From Chitinophaga sancti (GTDB lineage: Bacteria > Bacteroidota > Bacteroidia > Chitinophagales > Chitinophagaceae): a DNA stretch of 64,000 bases. The notes under the pieces were generated by a model, which saw nothing but the letters and a program-made list of their open reading frames with translations, had not been told where the DNA came from and made no database searches. A program made the position numbers and the translations under genes. Below, one piece after another: positions 57,117 through 64,000 of the stretch. Numbering within the stretch: position 1 is the first letter of the stretch; each line of letters starts with the position of its first letter. Location: contig NZ_CP139247.1 of assembly GCF_034087045.1 (NCBI RefSeq), positions 1,054,001 to 1,118,000 of the forward strand, given 5' to 3'.

Positions 57117-58325
57117 ATGCCCTACATTGAAAAAGAAATTATCCGCTTATTTGACTACACCATACATCCTTCATCCAGTGAACGGCTGTATCAGATCTTT
57201 TCTGTACCCCGATTGTCGTTTTCTGCGACTTTGGAGCGGCAGCAGTTATTACAGGCATTTTTGTTTTACTGGGAACGGTTACAGGGTTTTACCTATCATA
57301 AGGCAGACTTGCAGGAGGTATATCAGTTCACCACCTATGTCGAACAGCCGGAGGGTGCTATCGGTCAATATTTTGGGAAGGACAAGTACCAGTTGCAGGG
57401 CAGGTGTTTACAAACGATCCGGTTGCTTCGTAATATTTATGGGAAATACCTGCTACCATTGCATGGCATGCCATTGCTGGAAGATTTTGCAGGGCCGGCC
57501 AGGGAACTCTATGAAGCATTGGAGATCGATAAACTCCCCAAAGAACTAACCTTTCAGCAGACATTTTCTTTTGCCCGCAAACTGGTGGCATGCAGGGAGA
57601 GGAACCTGACAGCCAGGTTCTGGGATGCGCTGTTTGAATATGAGGCCTGGTGGTCGCTGGCCTTGGGTACGATTAAGTACGGATTTACGATTCCGTCCTT
57701 TTCTGCAGATAATTTTGTGATAGAGCAGTTCTGGCACCCTATGGTAACAAATCCGGTCAAGAACAACCTGCAAACGATGAGTAACATGATTGTATTGACA
57801 GGGCCGAATATGTCGGGGAAATCGACGACTTTGAAGGCGATAGGGCTGTGTGTTTCTTTGGCACATATCGGGTTGGCAGTGCCGGCGGAAAATTGTAGGA
57901 TACCATTTTATGACCAGGTGTTAGTGGCGATCAATGTGACGGATGATCTGAAAAATGGGTTTAGTCATTTTATGCAGGAGATCGTGCACCTTAAAAATAC
58001 GGCTATACAGGCAAAGGCGGGGCAGCGATGTTTTGCCATCTTTGATGAGATATTCAGGGGTACGAATATAGATGATGCGATGGAGGTGACGTTTACTACT
58101 ATTAAAGGGTTGAGTCAGTTCAGGCAGTGTCATTTCATTATTTCGACACATTTGTACCAGTTGCAGGGCTTATTACCTCCGGAATTATACGAACCGTATC
58201 AATTACGGGCAGGCATACAGGAGGGGGTACCAGTGAATAATTATCGCCTGGATAGGGGGTGGTCTGACCTGAAGTTCGGCAGACTTATTTTTGAGAAAGA
58301 AGGGTTGAGTCAGTTGCTGGAATAG
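57117..58325 (+). CDS. MutS-like ATPase (short form)
   Basis: A 402-residue protein with only the core helical and ATPase parts of MutS. The P-loop GPNMSGKST lies near 230-238, the Walker B region FAIFDEIFRGTNIDDA near 305-320 and ISTHL near 343. The mismatch-recognition domain I is missing, so it does not replace MutS in mismatch repair. Similar short paralogues are common in Bacteroidota next to unrelated genes; they may act on DNA junctions or RNA, but the role is not known. Confidence 0.88.
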   Translation: MPYIEKEIIRLFDYTIHPSSSERLYQIFSVPRLSFSATLERQQLLQAFLFYWERLQGFTYHKADLQEVYQFTTYVEQPEGAIGQYFGKDKYQLQGRCLQTIRLLRNIYGKYLLPLHGMPLLEDFAGPARELYEALEIDKLPKELTFQQTFSFARKLVACRERNLTARFWDALFEYEAWWSLALGTIKYGFTIPSFSADNFVIEQFWHPMVTNPVKNNLQTMSNMIVLTGPNMSGKSTTLKAIGLCVSLAHIGLAVPAENCRIPFYDQVLVAINVTDDLKNGFSHFMQEIVHLKNTAIQAKAGQRCFAIFDEIFRGTNIDDAMEVTFTTIKGLSQFRQCHFIISTHLYQLQGLLPPELYEPYQLRAGIQEGVPVNNYRLDRGWSDLKFGRLIFEKEGLSQLLE

Positions 58326-58422
58326 CGGGTTGGTTCAACATAAGGGTCCTGGCCCACGGCAATTTTTGGGAGGCTCATTTTTTGCTCAACGGCCACTAAT
58401 TTGGATGGCCATTTTTGAATGC

Positions 58423-58857
58423 TTAATTACCAATTCTCTTTGCAGCAATTTTGCGGTAAGCTTTTAGATATTTGTTTAATCTGGCTACATCTTTTTCAGT
58501 TACTTCCGGGATGCGCTTTATATCCATATTATCCGTGAGGTCGTTCATTTTTACAGCGCAGGATAATGGATTTTGTAAAGTACGATCTACAAAATGATCA
58601 TAGTCTTCATCTTCTGATAATTTAGTAACACCTTTTAAAGCTTCCAGTAGTTTTGGCGGCAGCCCATCAGCAGCCAGCTTTTCAAAAGTCCAGTCAGTAT
58701 CTTCGACTACATCATGGAGTGCACCAACGATTTTTTCTTCTACTGTAATACCCATGTTCATGACTCTTAATACATGTCCGATATAAGGAGCTCCGTACTT
58801 ATCTTTCTGACCGTGATGGGCTGCAACGGCGATTTCAATAGCTCTTTCCAATGTCAT
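58423..58857 (-). CDS. HD-domain hydrolase, small alarmone hydrolase-like
   Basis: A 144-residue protein from ATG 58857 (nine further codons upstream are possible). The HD domain has AVAAHHGQKDKYGAPYIGHV near 8-28, GALHDVVEDT near 50-59 (HDxxED) and a late aspartate in MNDLTDN near 106-112. This set of residues is that of the (p)ppGpp hydrolase domain of SpoT/RelA and of stand-alone small alarmone hydrolases. It has no synthetase domain. The substrate is inferred. Confidence 0.75.
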   Translation of the reverse strand: MTLERAIEIAVAAHHGQKDKYGAPYIGHVLRVMNMGITVEEKIVGALHDVVEDTDWTFEKLAADGLPPKLLEALKGVTKLSEDEDYDHFVDRTLQNPLSCAVKMNDLTDNMDIKRIPEVTEKDVARLNKYLKAYRKIAAKRIGN

Positions 58858-58880
58858 TGTAAAACGGTTTTTCAATCGAT

Positions 58881-59045
58881 TCAAGTTAGCGCAATTTGAT
58901 TAATAAATAATTTACGATCAGCACTGTATTTGATTAAAACCCTGTATACGCCATAATAATCGATAGAGGATTCCGTATCAAGGTCAATACCCCTAACCTG
59001 TTTAGACCAGACTTTGAACTTATCGACTATATTAACTAGTAAGGC
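58881..59045 (-). pseudogene. Truncated gene end beside the tRNA fragment
   Basis: The minus strand is open for 54 codons ending with TGA at 58881-58883, and it reads like a real protein end (FKVWSKQVRGIDLDTE, IDYYGVYRVLIKYSADRK). There is no start codon: the frame is closed by TAA at 59046-59048, six bases before the duplicated tRNA piece. This looks like a gene cut off by the event that placed the tRNA fragment. Family not recognised. Confidence 0.6.
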
Positions 59046-59051
59046 TTAATC

Positions 59052-59105
59052 TTGTGCTCCCAACAGGGCATGATCCTGTGCCCCCTTATTTATGAGTCAG
59101 GTGCT
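59052..59105 (-). repeat. Duplicated 3' half of tRNA-Met (att-like)
   Basis: Bases 59052-59080 are identical to 59825-59853 over 29 bases, covering the 3' end and T arm of the tRNA-Met gene. Identity continues with four mismatches through the anticodon arm to 59105. The D arm and 5' acceptor are missing. It is in the same orientation as the intact tRNA, as expected for an attachment-site repeat. Confidence 0.9.
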
Positions 59106-59158
59106 GTGGTAAAAAAATAGGAAGCCTATTTATTAGACCTCCTATTTAATTTGTCACT

Positions 59159-59413
59159 TTAATAATGATATCTACATTGTAAGATAAGAATAGCATCATC
59201 CAATACTTTATACACTAACCGATGCTCTTGATCTATTCTTCTCGACCTGCAACCCGTTAAATTTTCCTTTAGTGCTTCTGGTTTTCCCAAACCTTCAAAT
59301 GGCTGACGCATCGTATCTTTTATCAGCTCATTAATTTTCTTGAGGATTTTCTTATCTGTCTTTTGCCAATACAAATAATCCTCCCACCCGTTTTGGTCCC
59401 AACTTAATTTCAT
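59159..59413 (-). CDS. yoeB: Txe/YoeB family toxin
   Basis: An 84-residue RelE-superfamily endoribonuclease that cleaves mRNA in the ribosomal A site. MKLSWDQNGWEDYLYWQKTD at the start, GLGKPEALKENLTGCRSRRI near 41-60, and the end CRYHY (His and Tyr of the active site) are all typical of YoeB. ATG overlaps the antitoxin stop by one base (TAATG). Located between the tRNA-Met gene and its partial copy. Confidence 0.94.
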   Translation of the reverse strand: MKLSWDQNGWEDYLYWQKTDKKILKKINELIKDTMRQPFEGLGKPEALKENLTGCRSRRIDQEHRLVYKVLDDAILILQCRYHY

Positions 59414-59667
59414 TAATCGTCGATTAATTCATGTTCTTCATTAATACCATTATTTGTTCTTTCAATCGCCTCCATTAAACGAGTTCTGTTTTTCTCTGAC
59501 TTCATAAGGTGTAATGTTTCCAAAATAGAATTATATTCTTCCAAAGAAATAATTACAACACTTTTATCTCCGCCTCTGGGCACAATAAGCGTATCATGGT
59601 TTTCTGTTACATTATCCAAATGCGCTTTTAGTTGTTGCCTAAACTCGCTATAGTTTACAACTTGCAT
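59413..59667 (-). CDS. yefM: YefM/Phd family antitoxin
   Basis: An 84-residue antitoxin starting at ATG 59667 (MQVVNYSEFRQQLKAHLDNV). The N-terminal dimer/DNA-binding part is followed by SLEEYNSILETLHLM (about 48-62) and an acidic C-terminal tail (NEEHELIDD) that wraps the toxin. It should neutralise YoeB and repress the operon. Confidence 0.93.
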   Translation of the reverse strand: MQVVNYSEFRQQLKAHLDNVTENHDTLIVPRGGDKSVVIISLEEYNSILETLHLMKSEKNRTRLMEAIERTNNGINEEHELIDD

Positions 59668-59793
59668 AAACACGTTATTTTAAAATATGTCTGAGCATAA
59701 AAAATGCTCAGAATGAAAAAAAAAGTTCGCAAATACGTACTTAAATCCGTACAAAATTACGGAATAACTTTGAGATGAACAAGTAAAAACAAA

Positions 59794-59820
59794 AAGCCTC
59801 CGGCGCATTGCCGAAGGCTT
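59794..59820 (-). terminator. Terminator of tRNA-Met
   Basis: AAGCCT-CCGGC and GCCG-AGGCTT pair around GCATT; the minus strand continues with TTTTTG. It is located just 3' of the tRNA gene. Confidence 0.75.
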
Positions 59821-59827
59821 CATTTTG

Positions 59828-59901
59828 TGCTCCCAACAGGGCATGATCCTGTGACCCCCTGATTATGAGTCAGGTGCTCTAACCAACTGAGCTATAGGAG
59901 C
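59828..59901 (-). tRNA. tRNA-Met(CAT)
   Basis: A 74-base cloverleaf on the minus strand: acceptor GCTCCTA with TGGGAGC, D arm like elongator tRNA-Met, anticodon stem CCTGA/TCAGG with anticodon CAT, T stem ACAGG/CCTGT, discriminator A, CCA not encoded. The T loop is ATCATGC instead of TTC-A/G-A-N-T. By overall sequence it is closer to elongator tRNA-Met than to the lysidine-modified tRNA-Ile, but the latter is not excluded. Confidence 0.88.
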
Positions 59902-60008
59902 TGTTCTTTTCAGAACGAAATATATACGTAAACTTTCTCGGGTCCCTTTGCGGGACGGCGAAATTACTTAAAATTTATTCAATTTTCCCAAACCCCAGGT
60001 AAAAATTT

Positions 60009-62678
60009 TTATTCTACCTCCTCTGTCTCGATATAGAAATTCTCATCATCTATATCGAAGTCCGCTGCTGCCTGATTTTGAAGGGTCAGCGTTTTCCATT
60101 CAGTGGTAGGGTAGATCAATTCATGATTTTTTATTTTTACCGGCATCCGGAAATTGGGAACATCAGCTACCCAGCGGTAACGGACCATGAGAGTGGTGCC
60201 TTTTTCGGAAAGGGAATATTCTAAACGGGGAACCCGGGTGTAATGAAGGTATTGATTGAATAAATAGTGATAATCGTTTCCTGTGAAGTCACAGATAAAC
60301 TGTTCCAGCTCATCAGCAGATAAGGTCTGATAGCGAAAATGTTGCTGTATAGCTAATAATAAGCGATTCCAGAGCGAAGTGTCATTGATCACGTTTTGTA
60401 AGGTAAACAGCATTAGGCTTCCTTTTGTGTACATGTCGCTAATGTCATAGAAGATATTATTCACATTGTATACCCCGGTGACTGGTCGGTTGTTTTTTAC
60501 CTGCTCCCGCTGGTCGTTTAGAAACTCGCGGGCAGCGGCTTCGCCATCGCGGCAACCGATATAGAGGCTTTCTGCATAGGTGGCGAAGGCTTCATGGATC
60601 CACATGTCTGCCATGTCTTTACAACTGATGTTGTTTCCCCACCACTCATGGGCCGATTCATGCCAGACCACAAAGGCGAATTCAGGATGTGGATCGTTGG
60701 GGATCCGACCCACACAGACGCCGCTTTGGTGTTCCATGGGGTAAAGGCTTTCTACTAAAGTAAAGCTGTCTTTGGGAAAAGGGTAGGCACCGAAATGCTG
60801 CTCATAACAAGATAACATGGCGGGAACTTCTTTGAAGTATACTTTTGCCTGCTCCAGGTGGTAGGGCATGACATAATAATTCACTCCCTGATCCCTGTAA
60901 TGGATGTATTTTCCAATACTGAAGGTTACATTGTAATTATTAATAGGGTAACTAACCGCCCATTCGAACCTGGTTTTGTGATCAGAAATAGGGATTTGGC
61001 GTTGTAATTGTCCATTGGAGACTTCGGAAAAACCGGAAGGGACGGTGATCCAGATCTGCATACTATCCGGTTCATCTGATAAATGATCCTTGCAAGGCCA
61101 CCATAGGCTAGCCCCTGAACCCTGACAAACAACTTGTGCCCAGGGATTTCCCAGGTCATCTTTGTCCCATAAGACGCCGCCGTTCATACTGATGCTTTTG
61201 TCCGGGACCTGAGGGATGCCTTCATAATAGATGGTGATTTCTTCTATGGAGCCGACAGGTTGCACGCCTGGAAATTTTACAAAGACAGCATTTGCTTCGC
61301 GGGTGAAGGTCAATGACTGGTTTTTGAAAATGATTTCGTTGATTTTCATATTAGCATATAGGTCGATCTGCATTTGATCGAAGGGAGATATGACTTTAAA
61401 GCGGATCTTATTGTTCCCGCTGATGCGTTGGCGATCCAGGTCTATATCCGCATCCAGATGGTAGAAAGTGACGTCATAGCAGGAGCGGAGTGGGGACAAC
61501 ATTCCCCTGAGTGTATCAGCTTGGGTAAAATGCTGGTGAGGGGCGGAAAGGCTGGTATCTTGCTTTAGAGAAAAGGACCTGATTGATTGGAAGGTATCCT
61601 GTGGTAGAGAAAAGGACTTTACTGACCGGGATGTATCCTGCTGTAAGGACAAGGATTTGACTGATTGGAAGGTATCCTGTAGTAGAGAAAAGGAATTTAC
61701 TGACTGAAAAGCATCCTGCTGTAAAGACAAGGATTTGACTGATTGGAAGGTATCCTGTAGTAGAGAAAAGGAATTTACTGACTGAAAAGCATCCTGCTGT
61801 AAAGACAAAGATTTTACAGCCTGTAAAGAATCCTTCAATAAAGACACACTTTTTACCGACAGAAAAAAATCCGCCCGCCAGGCTACATCTTTTAAATGTC
61901 TCTTATTACTATTAATCACCGTCTCCCAATGCCGCCTTACATCCTGCAAATAATATTTCCCATTTTCCTGCTGATAAGTCACAATCATCTGAATCTGCTC
62001 AAAATCCATGGATGCTCGGATAAATTTTGACATTATGGTATACCGGATCCCCCCTCTGCCATGCTTATTTACATGCCTGATCCCTGCCGGACTTGCCACT
62101 AATTCACACCTCACCAGTGCCAGACTGGCCGTATCAATAAATAACCGCCCACTCACAAATCCATTTTTGCTGTTGTTCTTAGGTACCACCACTATTACCA
62201 CCTGCTCCCCCAGCAAAGAGTCAACATAATAATTATAGTACCGGAAATAACTGGGATTTAATATACTGTACCTGGTATTCGCATATTTAATAAGGTCTTC
62301 ATGCAAAGCGCCGGCTGGGGCATTGGAAATATTACTGATCCAGTTATAAAACTGAAAGTCAGGGTTGGAAAACATCTTTTTACGGCCCGCCTTCGTCACT
62401 TTCCACTGATCCCCCTTTATTTCCAGTTCGGATTCATTATAGTTGAGCGTATCACCCGCCAACCGGATATCTTCTTTATAAAAGGCCCTCATTGTCACCA
62501 GGCTGGTATCATAGTTCTTAGGAATAGCAGCAATCATTCTTTTGACTATCTCCAGCCCCTGGCCAGGGTGAACAGCGACCTCCCTGAGGTGAATGATCTG
62601 GGGAAAAAGGGAGGTGGGGAATAACAAAAAGAACAGGAGAAATAACCCTTTCAATAACCGGTGAAACAAATACTTCAT
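60009..62678 (-). CDS. M1 family metallopeptidase with internal repeat linker
   Basis: An 889-residue exported protein. ATG at 62678 gives a signal peptide (LLKGLFLLFFLLFPTSLFPQ); a TTG start further up would overlap the regulator gene. Residues ~20-265 form an N-terminal domain of unknown function with a carboxypeptidase-like/outer-membrane flavour. About 273-380 is a tandem 13-residue repeat. The M1 aminopeptidase part follows: MEHQSGV near 650 in place of GAMEN, HESAHEWWG near 672-680 (zinc histidines) and the third ligand in WIHEAFATYAE near 697. It probably trims peptides in the periplasm. The regulator just upstream probably belongs with it. Confidence 0.88.
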   Translation of the reverse strand: MKYLFHRLLKGLFLLFFLLFPTSLFPQIIHLREVAVHPGQGLEIVKRMIAAIPKNYDTSLVTMRAFYKEDIRLAGDTLNYNESELEIKGDQWKVTKAGRKKMFSNPDFQFYNWISNISNAPAGALHEDLIKYANTRYSILNPSYFRYYNYYVDSLLGEQVVIVVVPKNNSKNGFVSGRLFIDTASLALVRCELVASPAGIRHVNKHGRGGIRYTIMSKFIRASMDFEQIQMIVTYQQENGKYYLQDVRRHWETVINSNKRHLKDVAWRADFFLSVKSVSLLKDSLQAVKSLSLQQDAFQSVNSFSLLQDTFQSVKSLSLQQDAFQSVNSFSLLQDTFQSVKSLSLQQDTSRSVKSFSLPQDTFQSIRSFSLKQDTSLSAPHQHFTQADTLRGMLSPLRSCYDVTFYHLDADIDLDRQRISGNNKIRFKVISPFDQMQIDLYANMKINEIIFKNQSLTFTREANAVFVKFPGVQPVGSIEEITIYYEGIPQVPDKSISMNGGVLWDKDDLGNPWAQVVCQGSGASLWWPCKDHLSDEPDSMQIWITVPSGFSEVSNGQLQRQIPISDHKTRFEWAVSYPINNYNVTFSIGKYIHYRDQGVNYYVMPYHLEQAKVYFKEVPAMLSCYEQHFGAYPFPKDSFTLVESLYPMEHQSGVCVGRIPNDPHPEFAFVVWHESAHEWWGNNISCKDMADMWIHEAFATYAESLYIGCRDGEAAAREFLNDQREQVKNNRPVTGVYNVNNIFYDISDMYTKGSLMLFTLQNVINDTSLWNRLLLAIQQHFRYQTLSADELEQFICDFTGNDYHYLFNQYLHYTRVPRLEYSLSEKGTTLMVRYRWVADVPNFRMPVKIKNHELIYPTTEWKTLTLQNQAAADFDIDDENFYIETEEVE
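61530..61860 (-). repeat. 39-bp coding tandem repeat
   Basis: About eight units of 39 bases encode 13-residue units of the form S-x-S-L-x-Q-D-x-x-x-S-V-x. A double unit of 78 bases at 61648-61725 is repeated exactly at 61726-61803. Located in the linker of the M1 peptidase gene. Confidence 0.92.
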
Positions 62679-62725
62679 GGCCTCTTTTTCCTGTAAAACA
62701 ACAGGAATATCCGCCACCAGTCTAC

Positions 62726-63829
62726 TCAAATCCGGATTTGATCATTCATTTTGATGTATTCTTTAGGGCTCATCCCCATATTATTTTTAAATGCCCGCTG
62801 GAAAGTAGGAAGGGAATTAAATCCACATTCCAGGGCGAGCCCCATTATAGTAAGATGCTCAAACGACGGATCCGATACCTTTTCTTTGAACATTAATATG
62901 CGGTAATTATTGACAAACTCATTGTAGCTTTTATTCAAATGCTGGTTTAAAACCGCGGAAATAGTTTTGGATGGGAGGCCAGTATGCTTCGACAATAATG
63001 CAAGATTCAGGGAAGAATTTAAAAACAATTGATCCTCTTCCATTGCCTTTTTCAGGAGAGGAACAGCGGTGTTGATGAGTTGAGATTCCAACGGGGCAGG
63101 GGTAGCCTTCACTTCCCGCTCCGGCATCAGCAATCCTTTTATGCCCAAAAAGTACACCAACACCACCATCGGAATATACACGGGGTACCAATCTACCGCA
63201 TTCAACACATAATCAGTCAATTGTGGAATAATATAGGGTATTAGATACAGCAGCCAGACTGCCTGAAAACCCATAAACGCCCCTGTAAACTGTTTCATCC
63301 ACTGCAACCGGTCCTTATGCAGGTTGAACCCTTCCAGATAACGATAGGAACGAAACAGGTAAATAGTGATCGACAACCAGCGGGGAATATCCGAATACAC
63401 ATTATAAGTATCAATAAAGAGCGCCCATGGGCGATTATTATTCACAATTAGCCCGGAAACCATCCCTACTACAAAGATCACTGCCGTTACCTGGGGAACC
63501 ACATCCACTACCACCGGCCAGAAATACCGGCGATACCGCCGCGTAACCCGGAAATCCGGGTCGGTCACCGATCTGACATAGAAATACAAAAATGGTCCGA
63601 TGGGCATTATGATGATCAGGGGTACAAAATTTAACATAAACCCAATCGGGATAGGTAACGAGGATAAATTGCCCAGGTACATATTCAGACAAGCCAGGGT
63701 AATACACAGGATCAGTCCCCCCAGCCACTGGTTGGCGTACTTATTTTTAGAAGAATAGAAGAGTAATCCGCACATAATGAACCCTTGCAGGGTCCCCAGC
63801 AACATCAATGTATTAAACACAAGGTGCAT
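62726..63829 (-). CDS. Membrane-anchored AraC family regulator
   Basis: A 367-residue protein with seven or so membrane segments in residues 1-235 and an AraC-type DNA-binding domain in 255-365. SLNLALLSKHTGLPSKTISA near 273-292 is the first helix-turn-helix and ECGFNSLPTFQRAFKNNMGM near 335-354 carries the family signature. Such regulators are frequent in Bacteroidota and sense unknown signals at the membrane. It lies 47 bases upstream of the M1 peptidase gene on the same strand, so it may control that gene. Confidence 0.9.
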   Translation of the reverse strand: MHLVFNTLMLLGTLQGFIMCGLLFYSSKNKYANQWLGGLILCITLACLNMYLGNLSSLPIPIGFMLNFVPLIIIMPIGPFLYFYVRSVTDPDFRVTRRYRRYFWPVVVDVVPQVTAVIFVVGMVSGLIVNNNRPWALFIDTYNVYSDIPRWLSITIYLFRSYRYLEGFNLHKDRLQWMKQFTGAFMGFQAVWLLYLIPYIIPQLTDYVLNAVDWYPVYIPMVVLVYFLGIKGLLMPEREVKATPAPLESQLINTAVPLLKKAMEEDQLFLNSSLNLALLSKHTGLPSKTISAVLNQHLNKSYNEFVNNYRILMFKEKVSDPSFEHLTIMGLALECGFNSLPTFQRAFKNNMGMSPKEYIKMNDQIRI

Positions 63830-63834
63830 GGAAT

Positions 63835-63850
63835 CAGGTTAAACAACCTG
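63835..63850. promoter_or_regulatory. Short palindrome at the AraC start
   Basis: CAGGTT, AAAC, AACCTG: a perfect inverted repeat five bases upstream of the AraC start, in the divergent gap to the HAD gene. Confidence 0.35.
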
Positions 63851-63916
63851 AAAATAAATAATTTTTTCCGCCGTAGACATTATAATTTGCAACTGAACAG
63901 CAATAGCATTCTAAGT

Positions 63917-64000
63917 ATGAAAGGCATTAAAAACATCATATTCGACCTTGGTGGCGTAATTCTAAATATTGATTATCAGGCGACAAATAAGGCCTTTACA
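63917..64000 (+). CDS. HAD family hydrolase (5' end, partial)
   Basis: ATG at 63917 opens a frame that runs off the window. The visible 28 residues contain IKNIIFDLGGVILNID, the HAD motif I with its nucleophile region (FDLGGV, where aspartate is the nucleophile). The subfamily cannot be told from this part. Confidence 0.8.
   Translation, partial: MKGIKNIIFDLGGVILNIDYQATNKAFT

Noticed and set aside
57117..58325. Full mismatch-repair mutS
   Set aside because: Only 402 residues, lacking the mismatch-binding domain; it is a short MutS-like paralogue.

Overview
The window looks like chromosomal DNA of a Bacteroidota member, most likely a Chitinophagaceae (Chitinophaga-like) soil bacterium. Signs are: promoters of the Bacteroidota type (TAnnTTTG at -7) before several genes, mostly poor Shine-Dalgarno sites, lipoproteins and outer-membrane proteins of Bacteroidota type, NAMPT-type nicotinamide salvage, an S9 and an M28 peptidase with signal peptides, and membrane-anchored AraC regulators. 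The genus is inferred; no rRNA is present.

Layout. 0-10 kb is a mixed region of hypothetical proteins, an alpha/beta hydrolase, a CPBP protease, an SDR/AraC divergent pair and a RibD-type reductase. 9.5-10.5 kb holds an AbiEii-type nucleotidyltransferase toxin with a small DUF6922-like partner and a candidate operator next to tRNA-Asn. 10.7-27.8 kb is mostly core: GT39 glycosyltransferase, Rieske protein, HflX, S9 peptidase, enoyl-CoA hydratase, a zinc-ribbon/TPR protein with a HExxH membrane protein, a large SWIM-SNF2 helicase, ComB, GcvT, an M28/PDZ peptidase and a lipoprotein. 27.9-32.9 kb is an NAD salvage cluster: an NrtR-like regulator with a damaged Nudix box, tandem promoter/operators, a bifunctional NMN adenylyltransferase-Nudix enzyme, nicotinamide phosphoribosyltransferase, and an uncharacterised NMNAT-like/methyltransferase fusion. 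33-40.2 kb is an RND efflux operon (two TetR genes, outer-membrane factor, adaptor, pump) with a pair of long inverted operator-like boxes in front. 41-43.9 kb carries an aminotransferase and dnaN, the latter behind DnaA-box-like sequences. 45.7-50.9 kb is a thiamin operon (TPP riboswitch, thiS-thiC-thiE paralogue-thiE-thiG-thiH). 51.1-53.9 kb looks like a small stress group (PA2169-type bundle, Lmo0937-type peptide, two ferritin-like proteins). 54-58.9 kb has a phytase-like esterase, map, tmk, a MutS-like ATPase and an HD hydrolase.

Accessory signals. At 58.9-59.9 kb the 3' half of a tRNA-Met(CAU) gene is duplicated as a direct repeat around a yefM/yoeB pair, next to a truncated gene. This looks like a tiny tRNA-targeted island or its remnant. 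Two intergenic loci (1.3 kb and 56.9 kb) carry arrays with an exact 11-bp period; the second is built as inverted units, a palindromic centre and direct units, and contains a 52-bp perfect palindrome. The M1 peptidase at 60-62.7 kb has a tandem 13-residue repeat encoded in part by an exact 78-bp duplication.
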